Source of the DNA: Brevibacterium sp.
Lineage (GTDB): Bacteria; Actinomycetota; Actinomycetes; Actinomycetales; Brevibacteriaceae
Assembly (NCBI RefSeq): GCF_031179145.1
Contig: NZ_JAPSIB010000008.1
Coordinates: 92,958 to 156,957, forward strand
Length of the DNA: 64,000 bases
Direction: 5' to 3'
Shown: one piece after another, positions 34,085 to 44,145 of the stretch
How positions within the stretch are numbered: position 1 is the stretch's first letter
Layout of the letters: each line of letters opens with the position of its first letter
Notes under the pieces: generated by a model
Told to the model about the DNA's origin: nothing
Databases searched by the model: none
Seen by the model: the letters and a program-made list of their open reading frames with translations, nothing else
Position numbers and translations under genes: made by a program

Positions 34085-35794
34085 ATGGGTTATTACTTGA
34101 CGACAGCCATCGCCTACCCCAACGGGGCCATCCACATCGGGCATGCCTACGAATACATTGCCGCCGATGCTCTTGCCCGGTTCAAGCGCCTCGACAATCA
34201 CGAGGTCTTCTTCTGCACCGGCACCGACGAGCACGGACTGAAGATGCTGCAGTCGGCGAACAAGCTCGGCATCACGCCCAAGCAGCTCGCCGATGACAAT
34301 GCCGCGAACTTCCGTAATACCCAAATCGCGCTCGGCTCGACCTACGACCGGTTCATCCGCACCACCGACCCGGACCACTACGCCACCTGCCAGGCCGTGT
34401 GGCGCAGACTCGAGGAAGCCGGCGACATCTACCTCGACTCCTACTCCGGCTGGTACTCGGTTCGCGACGAGGCCTATTACACCGAGGACGAGACCGAGGT
34501 CGTCGACGGCGTCCGCCTGTCGAAGGAGACCCGCACCGAGGTCACCTGGACCGAGGAGGAGTCCTACTTCTTCCGCCTCTCGAAGTACCAGGACAAGCTG
34601 CTCGAACTGTACAAGAACCACCCCGAGTTCCTCGGCCCGGATTCGCGCCGCAACGAGATCGCGTCCTTCGTCGCCTCCGGGCTCAAGGACCTGTCGGTCT
34701 CCCGCACGACCTTCGACTGGGGCGTGCCGGTGCCCGGCGACGAGAAGCACGTCATGTACGTGTGGATCGACGCCCTGACCAACTACCTCACCGCCGTCGG
34801 CTACCCCGACGACGAGGAGCGATTCGCCAAGTGGTGGCCCGCCGACGTCCACATCATCGGCAAGGACATCACTCGCTTCCACGCCGTCTACTGGCCCGCG
34901 TTCCTGATGAGCGCCGGCATCGAGCTGCCCAGGCGCGTCCACGCCCACGGGTTCCTCTTCAACGCCGGCGAGAAGATGTCGAAGTCCGTCGGCAACGTCG
35001 TCGATCCCATCGACCTCGTCGACGCGTTCGGGCTCGACACGCTCCGCTTCTTCCTCTTCCGCGAGTTCTCCTACGGCCAGGACGGCTCGTACACCAAGGA
35101 CTCGATCATCACCCGCAAGAACTCCGATCTCGCCAACGAGTACGGAAACCTCGCGCAGCGTTCGCTGTCGATGATCGCGAAGAACTGCGACGCCCAGGTG
35201 CCGCAGCCCGGAGAGCTCTCCGACGCCGACGAGGCGCTGCTCGCCCAGGCCCGTGCGGTCCTCGACACCGCCCGCCGCCACGTCGACACCCAGAGCCTCC
35301 ACCTCTACGTCGAGGCCTGCTGGAAGGTGCTGTCCGAGGCCAACCGCTACTTCTCCGCGCAGGAGCCGTGGAAGCTGAAGAAGACCGACCCCGACCGCAT
35401 GGCCACCGTGCTGTGGGTGACGATCGAGGTCGTGCGCATCATCTCCATCCTGATCCAGCCCGTCATGCCCGGCTCCGCCCGCAAGATCCTCGATCTGCTC
35501 GGTGTGGCGAAGGGCGGGGCCGAGGCGGGCGCGAAGGTGCTGAGCACGGCGATCGAGAACGGCTCCGGCGCCGAGGCGATGGCCTCCGTGGGTGCGGGCG
35601 CAGCAGTCGGCGTCGCCGCCGGGGCAGGGGTCGCGGCGGCGGGGATCGCTGCTGCCGCCGCCGAGTCCGCGGAAGCCGGAGTCACTGCCGCCGAGGTGGA
35701 CCCGCGGTCGTTCGCAGCGATCGACTATCCGCTGGTGCCGGGTACGCCCCTGCCCAAGCCCGAGCCGGTGTTCCCGAAGTTCGTGGAGGAGTAA
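34085..35794 (+). CDS. metG: Methionyl-tRNA synthetase
   Basis: A 569-residue class I enzyme that charges tRNA-Met. The HIGH signature appears as [13 protein letters not shown] near the N-terminus and KMSKS as [10 protein letters not shown]. There are no knuckle cysteines, so it is the zinc-free type. The anticodon-binding helical domain spans about residues 365-480. Residues 481-535 are an Ala/Gly-rich low-complexity stretch ([20 protein letters not shown]), an unusual expansion before the normal C-terminal [15 protein letters not shown] segment. A TatD gene follows 5 bases later. Confidence 0.96.
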   Translation: MGYYLTTAIAYPNGAIHIGHAYEYIAADALARFKRLDNHEVFFCTGTDEHGLKMLQSANKLGITPKQLADDNAANFRNTQIALGSTYDRFIRTTDPDHYATCQAVWRRLEEAGDIYLDSYSGWYSVRDEAYYTEDETEVVDGVRLSKETRTEVTWTEEESYFFRLSKYQDKLLELYKNHPEFLGPDSRRNEIASFVASGLKDLSVSRTTFDWGVPVPGDEKHVMYVWIDALTNYLTAVGYPDDEERFAKWWPADVHIIGKDITRFHAVYWPAFLMSAGIELPRRVHAHGFLFNAGEKMSKSVGNVVDPIDLVDAFGLDTLRFFLFREFSYGQDGSYTKDSIITRKNSDLANEYGNLAQRSLSMIAKNCDAQVPQPGELSDADEALLAQARAVLDTARRHVDTQSLHLYVEACWKVLSEANRYFSAQEPWKLKKTDPDRMATVLWVTIEVVRIISILIQPVMPGSARKILDLLGVAKGGAEAGAKVLSTAIENGSGAEAMASVGAGAAVGVAAGAGVAAAGIAAAAAESAEAGVTAAEVDPRSFAAIDYPLVPGTPLPKPEPVFPKFVEE

Positions 35795-35799
35795 GAGCA

Positions 35800-36879
35800 A
35801 TGGCCTCTCGTGCCGCCGGGACCTACCCTCCGGTACCGGCTCCGCTTGCCCATCCGGTGGTCGACACCCACACCCACCTCGACATCTGCACTGGTGCCCG
35901 TCTGCCTCTGGGCCAGGGCGAGCCCGAGCCGCAGCTGGCGCCGAAGGAGGATGAGGAGTTCCCCGGACTCGACTTCTTCCACGACACCGCGCAGGCGGCC
36001 GATGTGCGGCGGATCGTTCAGATCGGCTGCGATCTGGCCGCGGCGAGGTGGACCGCGGAGCTCGTGGCCAGCGAGTATGCGGGGACCACCCCAGCCGAGA
36101 TTGCGCTCGGACGTGACGCCTCGGAGCTCCTGAGCGGCGTGAACGCTCGCGGCGCCGAGACGATGACCCCCAATGCGCGTCCGGGCGACGCGGCGGAGTC
36201 GGGCGCCCAGAACGCATCCATTGCCGTCGCTGAGGCGCGAGCCCCACGCACGTGGATGCTCGGGGGAGCGGCGCTCCACCCGAACGAGGCGCCGAGGCTG
36301 GCCGAGTTCGGCAAGCTGGACGAGGCCCTGACGGAGATCGAATCGCTCGTGACCTCCCATGACCGGATGCGCGTGGTGGGGGAGACCGGCCTCGACTACT
36401 TCAGGACGGGGGAGGAGGGGATCGCCGAACAGCAGCGGTCCTTCCGCGCCCACATCGAGATCGCCAAGCGCACCGGCCGCGCCCTGCAGATCCACGACCG
36501 CGAGGCCCACGCCGATGTTCTGCGGATTCTGCGTGAAGAGGGCGCCCCCGAGGTGACCATCTTCCACTGCTTCTCGGGCGACGAGGCGATGGCTCGCGAG
36601 TGCGCCGAACACGGCTACTTCATGTCATTTGCCGGCAACATCACCTTCAAGAACGCGGACGAGCTGCGGCGTGCGGCGGCCGTGGCTCCATTGGACCTGC
36701 TGCTGACCGAGACCGATGCACCCTTCCTCACCCCGCACCCGCATCGCGGCAAGCCGGGTGGGCCCTACCTGACTGCGGTCACCGCACGGAAACTCGCCGA
36801 GGTGCGCGGAATGCCCGAGGAGGACCTCTGTGCGGCCGTGTGGGACAACTCCACCCGAGCATTGGGCTCCTGGAACTGA
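35800..36879 (+). CDS. TatD-family metal-dependent DNase
   Basis: A 359-residue TIM-barrel hydrolase, longer than the usual 260-300. Metal and catalytic residues are visible: DTHTHLD at the start, VVGETGLDYFR, LQIHDREAHADVL, FHCFSGDE and LLTETDAPFLTPHPHRGKPG. Two insertions explain the length: an acidic/proline-rich stretch after HTHLD, and about 45 extra residues before LGGAALHPNEAP. It starts 5 bases after metG, the common metG-tatD-rpfB order of actinobacteria. It is likely involved in DNA or D-aminoacyl-tRNA metabolism; the family is not fully defined. Confidence 0.92.
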   Translation: MASRAAGTYPPVPAPLAHPVVDTHTHLDICTGARLPLGQGEPEPQLAPKEDEEFPGLDFFHDTAQAADVRRIVQIGCDLAAARWTAELVASEYAGTTPAEIALGRDASELLSGVNARGAETMTPNARPGDAAESGAQNASIAVAEARAPRTWMLGGAALHPNEAPRLAEFGKLDEALTEIESLVTSHDRMRVVGETGLDYFRTGEEGIAEQQRSFRAHIEIAKRTGRALQIHDREAHADVLRILREEGAPEVTIFHCFSGDEAMARECAEHGYFMSFAGNITFKNADELRRAAAVAPLDLLLTETDAPFLTPHPHRGKPGGPYLTAVTARKLAEVRGMPEEDLCAAVWDNSTRALGSWN

Positions 36880-37042
36880 ACGTGATCTGCGTCTCTCGAC
36901 CGAGATCTTTTGATGCCGACTCTGTGATCAAGTTGTTTTCCTGCAACCGGGGTGACCTGGGCTTCTCACGCCGTGTTCAGCTTGGTTCCAGGGTTACCGG
37001 GTCATGCCTTGGCGTTACATTCTTGTGATGTTTTGCCCTCCT

Positions 37043-37060
37043 TGTAACGAATCGGTTACA
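37043..37060. promoter_or_regulatory. Palindrome TGTAAC-N6-GTTACA before rpfB
   Basis: TGTAAC (37043-37048) and GTTACA (37055-37060) form a perfect 18-bp inverted repeat 38 bases before the rpfB start, so it overlaps or borders the promoter. It looks like a dimeric regulator site. Which regulator is unknown. Confidence 0.5.
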
Positions 37061-37098
37061 GTGGATGAGTCGATGAACTCTGCCCCAGGGATATTTCT

Positions 37099-38316
37099 GT
37101 GATTGATTTTCTCAAGAACCGCAAAGCGCAAATAGTTGCACAGGCGGTTGTGATTACCGGACTCGTGGGCGGCACGGGTGCCGTCGTCACGATGAACAAG
37201 CCTGTGACCCTGTCTGTGAACGGCCAGTCCGAGGAGGTTCGAACCTTCGGCGGAACTGTCGGCGATATTCTCGAGAGCCGCGACATCAAGCTCGACAAGC
37301 GCGACGAGGTCAAGCCCGGCCTCGACAAGAAGGTCGACCGCGACATGGATATCACCGTCAACACGGCCAAGCAGGTCACCCTCGACGTCGATGGAAAAGA
37401 ATCCAAGGAATGGACGACGGCGAACACCGTCGGCCAGGCTCTTGCTGACCTGGGCGTCGATGCCCGTGATGCCGAGCTCAATGCCAAGGTCGACCAGAAG
37501 CTCAAGGAAACCGGCAACGACATCGACGTCACCACTGCCAAGGATCTCACCGTCCTCGCCGACGGCAAGGACCACAAGGTCACCGCTCCGGTGGAGACCG
37601 CAAAAGAGGCTCTCAACGAGGCCGGCGTACAGCTGGACAAGGATGACTTCCTGTCGGTTCCGCTCAGTGCCGCTCCCGCCGATGGTCAGGTTCTCACGGT
37701 CAACCGTGTCGAGAACAAGACCGTCAAGGAGAAGGAGTCGATCGAGCCGAAGGTCGAGAAGAAGAAGTCCGACTCTCTGCCCAAGGGTGAGACCAAGGTC
37801 GAGAAGAAGGGCAAGGACGGTCAGAAGGAGATCGAGTACACGGTCAAGACCGTCAACGGCGAAGAGGTGAAGAAGGAGAAGAAGGCCGAGAAGGTCCTCT
37901 CCGAGCCCGAGACCAAGGTCATCGTCGAAGGCACCAAGGAGAAGGAAGCTCCCTCCACCGGCGGCGGATCCGGCGACTCCGGTTCCGGTGGCGACAGCGG
38001 TGACTCCGGATCCGGTGGAGATTCCGGTGAATCCGGCTCCGGCGGCGGAGGCGGCGGCACCATGAGCAAGGATGAGATCAAGGCCATGCTCGGTGGACCC
38101 GGCAGCAAGTGGTACTCGATCGCCAAGTGCGAATCGGAGTTCAACCCGAAGGCCGTCAACCCGAATGGCCACTATGGACTGTTCCAGTTCAAGATGGCCA
38201 CCTGGCAGTCCATGGGCGGATCGGGCAACCCGGCCGACGCCAGCCCGCAGGAGCAGTTCGACCGCGCCAAGAAGCTGCAGCGCGAAGCCGGCTGGAGCCA
38301 GTGGGCATGCGCCTGA
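37099..38316 (+). CDS. rpfB: Resuscitation-promoting factor RpfB
   Basis: A 405-residue secreted peptidoglycan-cleaving enzyme. The order is an N-terminal membrane/signal segment (about residues 10-32), three DUF348 repeats (about 35-190, each with the VTLSVNG-like start), a Lys/Glu-rich G5 domain (about 215-290), a Gly/Ser/Asp linker (about 298-325), then the lysozyme-like Rpf domain with KCESEFNPKAVNPNGHYGLF. The catalytic Glu is in CESEFNP. The GTG start at 37099 has AGGG upstream. It helps dormant cells resume growth and remodels the wall. Confidence 0.95.
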   Translation: MIDFLKNRKAQIVAQAVVITGLVGGTGAVVTMNKPVTLSVNGQSEEVRTFGGTVGDILESRDIKLDKRDEVKPGLDKKVDRDMDITVNTAKQVTLDVDGKESKEWTTANTVGQALADLGVDARDAELNAKVDQKLKETGNDIDVTTAKDLTVLADGKDHKVTAPVETAKEALNEAGVQLDKDDFLSVPLSAAPADGQVLTVNRVENKTVKEKESIEPKVEKKKSDSLPKGETKVEKKGKDGQKEIEYTVKTVNGEEVKKEKKAEKVLSEPETKVIVEGTKEKEAPSTGGGSGDSGSGGDSGDSGSGGDSGESGSGGGGGGTMSKDEIKAMLGGPGSKWYSIAKCESEFNPKAVNPNGHYGLFQFKMATWQSMGGSGNPADASPQEQFDRAKKLQREAGWSQWACA

Positions 38317-38348
38317 TCGCGTAGTCCAGCTTCAGCTGACAGCCACAT

Positions 38349-38384
38349 GACCGAGGGCCCCGGAGAGATCCGGGGCCCTCGGTC
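38349..38384 (+). terminator. Strong terminator hairpin after rpfB
   Basis: GACCGAGGGCCCCGG (38349-38363), six-base loop, CCGGGGCCCTCGGTC (38370-38384): a perfect 15-bp stem 32 bases past the rpfB stop. No T-run follows. Confidence 0.8.
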
Positions 38385-38479
38385 GTATCCGGCGATGCCT
38401 TGGCGAGCATGATCACTGCACTCGACGACCGCCTCGGCGAGGCTCCTTCCTGGGGTTTCGCCCAGAGCATGAACGATCC
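38385..38479. other. Gap between rpfB terminator and groESL promoter
   Basis: About 95 bases with no gene. They contain another CCTCGGCGAGG palindrome (38432-38442). The groESL promoter should lie at its right end or among the CIRCE elements. Confidence 0.5.
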
Positions 38480-38506
38480 TTGGCACTCAAGTTGACCGAG
38501 TGCTAA
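38480..38506 (+). promoter_or_regulatory. CIRCE element 1 (HrcA operator)
   Basis: TTGGCACTC (38480-38488), nine-base spacer, GAGTGCTAA (38498-38506). This departs from the CIRCE consensus TTAGCACTC-N9-GAGTGCTAA at one position. It is bound by the HrcA heat-shock repressor. Confidence 0.9.
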
Positions 38507-38524
38507 TTGCGTCCTAAAGTCGAA

Positions 38525-38551
38525 TTAGCACTGACACTCCATGAGTGCCAG
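38525..38551 (+). promoter_or_regulatory. CIRCE element 2 (degenerate)
   Basis: TTAGCACTG (38525-38533), nine-base spacer, GAGTGCCAG (38543-38551). It matches the consensus with the correct spacing but a weaker right arm. Together with element 1 it makes a double operator 110 bases before groES. Confidence 0.75.
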
Positions 38552-38660
38552 TTTCACCAGACGGTCGATCCGCTCGGCACCCGCGACGACGAGAGGGTCA
38601 TGGCAGCAGCCGCCGTCTGATCTTTGTCAAGAAGAACCCAGCGAAGGGAGAGGGCCCGAT

Positions 38661-38954
38661 ATGTCGGTCTCCATCAAGCCACTCGAAGATCGGATCGTTA
38701 TCCGTCAGGTCGAAGCAGAACAGACCACTGCCAGCGGTCTGGTCATCCCCGACACCGCCAAGGAGAAGCCTCAGGAAGGCGAAGTTGTCGCAGTCGGCCC
38801 CGGCCGCGTGTCGGACAGCGGAAACCGCGTTCCGGTTGACGTCAACGTCGGCGACCGCGTCATCTACTCGAAGTACGGTGGCACCGAAGTCAAGCACGGT
38901 GGCGAAGAATACCTCGTGCTCTCGGCTCGTGACGTGCTCGCCGTCATCGGCTGA
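38661..38954 (+). CDS. groES: Co-chaperonin GroES
   Basis: A 97-residue lid of the GroEL chaperonin. It begins [16 protein letters not shown] and has the mobile loop [21 protein letters not shown] and the [18 protein letters not shown]-terminal half. GAAGGGAGAG precedes the ATG. It is controlled by the two upstream CIRCE elements and lies 37 bases before groEL. Confidence 0.98.
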   Translation: MSVSIKPLEDRIVIRQVEAEQTTASGLVIPDTAKEKPQEGEVVAVGPGRVSDSGNRVPVDVNVGDRVIYSKYGGTEVKHGGEEYLVLSARDVLAVIG

Positions 38955-38976
38955 ATCCTTCCGAATCACTTTCTAA

Positions 38977-40581
<1,605 letters not shown>

Positions 40582-40614
40582 TTCCAGTCTGACTCTTCGT
40601 CACCGTTTCACGCG

Positions 40615-40640
40615 TGGCCCGGAACTTCGGTTCCGGGCCA
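40615..40640 (+). terminator. Terminator after groEL with TTCG tetraloop
   Basis: TGGCCCGGAAC (40615-40625), loop TTCG, GTTCCGGGCCA (40630-40640): an 11-bp perfect stem 33 bases past the groEL stop. Confidence 0.85.
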
Positions 40641-40656
40641 TTCGTGTGCCCGGAGG

Positions 40657-40725
40657 CCGGGTGACCACTGAGGTGCCGGTCGATTCGCCGAGGAACCGGG
40701 TGACCGGCCGGTGAGCCGGGTGACC
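40657..40725. repeat. Three CCGGGTGACC direct repeats
   Basis: CCGGGTGACC occurs at 40657, 40696 and 40716 in the gap before the ABC transporter genes. This may be an operator array or chance in GC-rich DNA. Confidence 0.35.
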
Positions 40726-40842
40726 AGCAGAGCTGTCGGGTTTTCCCGAGGCCGCCCTCAGGGTTACTGCACCGTCACCCGATCGAGGGCTCAGTAGTGT
40801 GGAAACCGATGACAGTCCCCTCGAGATCAAGGTGAACCAGCA

Positions 40843-41715
40843 GTGACCCAGCCCCTCCCCGACCCCGCATCCCCGACAACCTACTCGGCGCCGCCGATCG
40901 CTCGAGTCCGCAACGTCACGAAGACCTACGCCAGCGCGCACACGTCGGTGACAGCCCTGCAGGATGTCGATCTCGACGTCGCTCCCGCCCAGATGACCGC
41001 GATCATGGGCCCCTCGGGGTCGGGCAAGTCGACGCTCATGCACATCATGGCGGGTCTCGACACCCCGACCTCGGGCAGAGTCCTCATCGGCGACCGGGAG
41101 ATCTCGGCACTGGACGATGACGAGCTGACGAAGCTGCGTCGGCGGAAGATCGGCTTCGTGTTCCAGGCCTTCAACCTCATCTCCACTCTCACCGTCATCG
41201 ACAACATCCTTCTGCCGTTCGAGCTCGACGACCGGAAGCCGACGACCCAGGAACGCGAATGGGTCGACCACCTCGTCGCACGTCTGGGAATCGACCACCG
41301 ACGCGACCACCGACCGAACGAGATCTCCGGCGGTCAGCAGCAGCGCGTCGCGATCGCGCGGGCCCTGGCCACCCGCCCCGACGTTCTCTTCGCCGATGAG
41401 CCGACCGGCAACCTCGACTCCCGGTCCGGACGCGAAGTCATGCGGATCATGTCCGAGGCGGTGCGGGACCTGGGCCAGAGCATCGTCCTCGTCACCCATG
41501 ACCCACTCGTCGCCGCCTCTGCCGGGCGCGTCGTGTTCCTCGCCGACGGTCGGCCAGTCACCGAGCTCGCCGGGACGTTCCGCGCCGAGGAGGTCGCGCA
41601 GACCATGCTCGACCTCGAATCCGATGCAGCTCTCGACTCTGAGTCGGACGTCGAAACCGGCACGGCCCACGGCTCCCACGTCGTCACCTCGGCGACAGAG
41701 GTGGAGGCGCCGTGA
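40843..41715 (+). CDS. ABC transporter ATPase, LolD/MacB type
   Basis: A 290-residue ATP-binding subunit. Walker A is GPSGSGKST, the signature is EISGGQQQRVAIARAL, Walker B is VLFADEPTGNLDS, the LolD-like family feature. The C-terminal 50 residues are an acidic extension (DLESDAALDSESDVE). The GTG start at 40843 gives the normal N-terminus. Its stop overlaps the permease GTG by 4 bases. Such pairs export lipophilic compounds, peptides or act in mechanotransmission; the cargo is unknown. Confidence 0.92.
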   Translation: MTQPLPDPASPTTYSAPPIARVRNVTKTYASAHTSVTALQDVDLDVAPAQMTAIMGPSGSGKSTLMHIMAGLDTPTSGRVLIGDREISALDDDELTKLRRRKIGFVFQAFNLISTLTVIDNILLPFELDDRKPTTQEREWVDHLVARLGIDHRRDHRPNEISGGQQQRVAIARALATRPDVLFADEPTGNLDSRSGREVMRIMSEAVRDLGQSIVLVTHDPLVAASAGRVVFLADGRPVTELAGTFRAEEVAQTMLDLESDAALDSESDVETGTAHGSHVVTSATEVEAP

Positions 41716-43130
41716 ACCCGATCCGCGAGATCCGCGCGAACCCCCGACAGTTCGCCCCCAGCTTCCTCGTCGTCTTCATCGCCGCCCTGTTCGGCACCGC
41801 GATCATGCAGGGCATCGGCATCCTCAGCGCCCTGATGCGCTCTGCCGAGGTGGTGTCCGGCTCCGACACCGCGACCGTGATGATCATGGTCGTCGGCATG
41901 ACGTTCTTCCTCATCGCCCTGTTCGTCTCCAGCATCGTCATCGCGAACACCTTCAGCATCATCATCGCCGGACGCAGTCGACAGCTGGCCCTGCTGCGAC
42001 TCATCGGGGCGTCGACGAAGAGGCTGCGCCGCTCCGCAGGGCTGGAAGGGCTCATCGTCTCGATCCCCGCCACCCTGGCCGCGGTGGTCGTGTCGACCGG
42101 TCTGGCCCTGGTCACGCTCGGACTCCTCGGCGACGCGGTGACCGCCGACCCGGGGGTCGGGAGCTTTCAGATGTTCGTGCCCGCCGTGGCCACCATCGTC
42201 GTCACCTGGTACGCCGCCTTTCTCGGGGCGAAGCGGATCTCCGGGATCTCCCCGATCGAGGCGACCTCGCAGGCCGTCGAACAGCGCTCGGAGGACGCCC
42301 GATCATCGAAACGGTCACTGGGGCTCGCCCTGGTGCTGCTCACCCTCGGCCTGATCATGCTCGGCGGCGGCGCTTTCCTCGGCTTCGCCCTGTCGAACCC
42401 GGCGGGCCTCCTCATCGCCACCCCGGGAGGAGCGTGCTCGTTCCTCGGACTCATCATCGGCAACGCCTGGTTCCTCCCGCCGCTGCAGAGGTTCACGGGC
42501 GCAGTCATGGGCCGGAGCGCCGCGACCCGATTGGCGGCGAAGAACATCGACCGGCATCCGACCCGCAGTGCCCGCACGGTCATCGGCCTGATCATCGGCA
42601 TCACGCTCGTCACCATGTTCGCCACCGCGATGACGACTTTCCGCGACCAGCTCGTGAGCTATGCGCAGAGCCTGGGCCAGGAGGGGTTCGAGATCGTCGA
42701 GGACGCGCTGATGCAGGTCATCGACCGCACGATGCTCTTCTTCCTCGGCATGGTGGCATTCTCCGTGATCATCGCGGTCATTGGCGTGGTCAACGCGCTG
42801 ACGCTGTCCGTGAGGCAGCGGACCAGGGAGATCGGCCTCCTCATGGCTCTGGGGCAGAGTCCGGCGAAGGTCAGGTCGATGGTGCTCGGCGAGGGTCTGC
42901 AGCTGACCGCGGTCGCCTGCCTCGTCGCGGTTCCGCTGGGCATCGTCTACGGATGGATCGGAGCTCTGGCGGTCATCTCGCCGCTGACCGGGTTCTTCGC
43001 CCCGAGTCTGCCGTGGTGGGTGCTGGGCGTCGTCGTTCTCGGCTCGCTGCTCGCGGTGGCTCTGGCCAGTCGGGCCCCGGCGAAGGCGGCGACGACGATC
43101 AACCCCATCGAGGCGCTCGAAGCGGTGTGA
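41712..43130 (+). CDS. ABC transporter permease, FtsX family
   Basis: A 472-residue permease with about eight membrane helices in two FtsX-type halves (about residues 15-200 and 290-460). The second carries the conserved VNALTLSVRQRTREIGLLMALG before helix 6. The first half has SRQLALLRLIGASTKRLRR in the equivalent position. The large external domain of MacB-type proteins is missing, as is usual for this subgroup. It is coupled to the ATPase by a 4-base overlap. Its stop is 18 bases before the next gene. Confidence 0.9.
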   Translation: MNPIREIRANPRQFAPSFLVVFIAALFGTAIMQGIGILSALMRSAEVVSGSDTATVMIMVVGMTFFLIALFVSSIVIANTFSIIIAGRSRQLALLRLIGASTKRLRRSAGLEGLIVSIPATLAAVVVSTGLALVTLGLLGDAVTADPGVGSFQMFVPAVATIVVTWYAAFLGAKRISGISPIEATSQAVEQRSEDARSSKRSLGLALVLLTLGLIMLGGGAFLGFALSNPAGLLIATPGGACSFLGLIIGNAWFLPPLQRFTGAVMGRSAATRLAAKNIDRHPTRSARTVIGLIIGITLVTMFATAMTTFRDQLVSYAQSLGQEGFEIVEDALMQVIDRTMLFFLGMVAFSVIIAVIGVVNALTLSVRQRTREIGLLMALGQSPAKVRSMVLGEGLQLTAVACLVAVPLGIVYGWIGALAVISPLTGFFAPSLPWWVLGVVVLGSLLAVALASRAPAKAATTINPIEALEAV

Positions 43131-43148
43131 CGACGTTACCATTGAGCA

Positions 43149-44141
43149 ATGCCGCGCAGCCCGCTTCCGCCCCGTGAGGGAATCTCGGCGACCCCGTTGC
43201 GGGCGCCGGGTGGAAAGGCCACCCACGCCAAGGCCGAGCTGCCGGTTCCCGACACGATCGGGACGTGGCTGCGGGAGGAGTTTCCCGATGCGCCCGTCGA
43301 TGACTGCCGCAACCTGCTCACCACTGGTGAGATGTGCGACGAGGCGGGGGAGCCGGTCGCCTGGGACGATCCCGTCACCCCCGGCGGCTTCTACTTCTTC
43401 CACCGTCCGGTCCCGGTGGAGGAGCCGATCCCGTTCGAACCGGTGATCGTGTGCGAGGACGACGACCTGCTCGTCGTCGACAAACCGCATTTCCTCGCGA
43501 GCACCCCGAACGGCCGCTTCGTCCGCGAATGTGTCGTCACCCGGCTGCGCGTCGAGCTCGACCTTCCCGACCTCGTCGCCATCCACCGCCTCGACCGGAT
43601 CACGGCGGGACTGCTCATCCTGTCGAAGCGCCTGGAGACGCGGGGAACCTACCAGCGGCTGTTCCAGGACCGCCTGGTCAGAAAGACCTATCGGGCACTC
43701 GCCCCACTGCCGCCTCCGGGCCTTGAGTTCCCGCGCGAGGTCCGGTCACGGCTGGTCAAACCGCGCGGCGGCCGGCAGGTGCTCGAAGTCGACGGTGAAC
43801 CGAACGCGCACAGCCGGATTCGCTTCCTGGGACCGTTCGAGACTCCCTCGCCGAGGCGTTCGGGAGGTGACGTGCGCGAGTGCCCAGGTGCGGGCATCAG
43901 TTCCACCGACGAGATCGGCGAGTACGAACTCGAACCCGTGACCGGCAAGACGCATCAGCTCAGAGTGCACATGGCGTCCTTGGGTCTGCCGATCCTCGGC
44001 GATCCTGTCTATCCGGTGGACTTGAGCCCCGACCCCTATGACTTCAACTCCCCGCTCCAGCTGCTCGCGTCCTCGATCGGCTTCACCGATCCACTCACCC
44101 GGCACCCACGCAGGTTCGAGACCACACTGCGCCTGGGGTGA
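43149..44141 (+). CDS. RluA-family pseudouridine synthase
   Basis: A 330-residue RNA-modifying enzyme. The catalytic Asp lies in the family signature AIHRLDRITAGLLILSK. The N-terminal segment (about residues 30-95) is RluA-like, and the C-terminal region has GKTHQLRVHMASLGLPILGD. There is an insertion of about 20 residues (SPRRSGGDVRECPGAG) before the late core. It probably modifies uridines in rRNA or tRNA; the target is unknown. It converges with rarA, and the two ends are 4 bases apart. Confidence 0.92.
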   Translation: MPRSPLPPREGISATPLRAPGGKATHAKAELPVPDTIGTWLREEFPDAPVDDCRNLLTTGEMCDEAGEPVAWDDPVTPGGFYFFHRPVPVEEPIPFEPVIVCEDDDLLVVDKPHFLASTPNGRFVRECVVTRLRVELDLPDLVAIHRLDRITAGLLILSKRLETRGTYQRLFQDRLVRKTYRALAPLPPPGLEFPREVRSRLVKPRGGRQVLEVDGEPNAHSRIRFLGPFETPSPRRSGGDVRECPGAGISSTDEIGEYELEPVTGKTHQLRVHMASLGLPILGDPVYPVDLSPDPYDFNSPLQLLASSIGFTDPLTRHPRRFETTLRLG

Positions 44142-44145
44142 GTGT

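Noticed and set aside
33815..36247. Very long minus-strand reading frame (810 codons) opposite metG and tatD
   Set aside because: It lies antisense to two well-supported genes and shows no domain pattern; long antisense frames are expected in GC-rich coding DNA.
36880..37098. c-di-AMP (ydaO-type) riboswitch before rpfB
   Set aside because: Some actinobacterial rpf genes have one, but the conserved core was not recognised; only an 18-bp palindrome was found.
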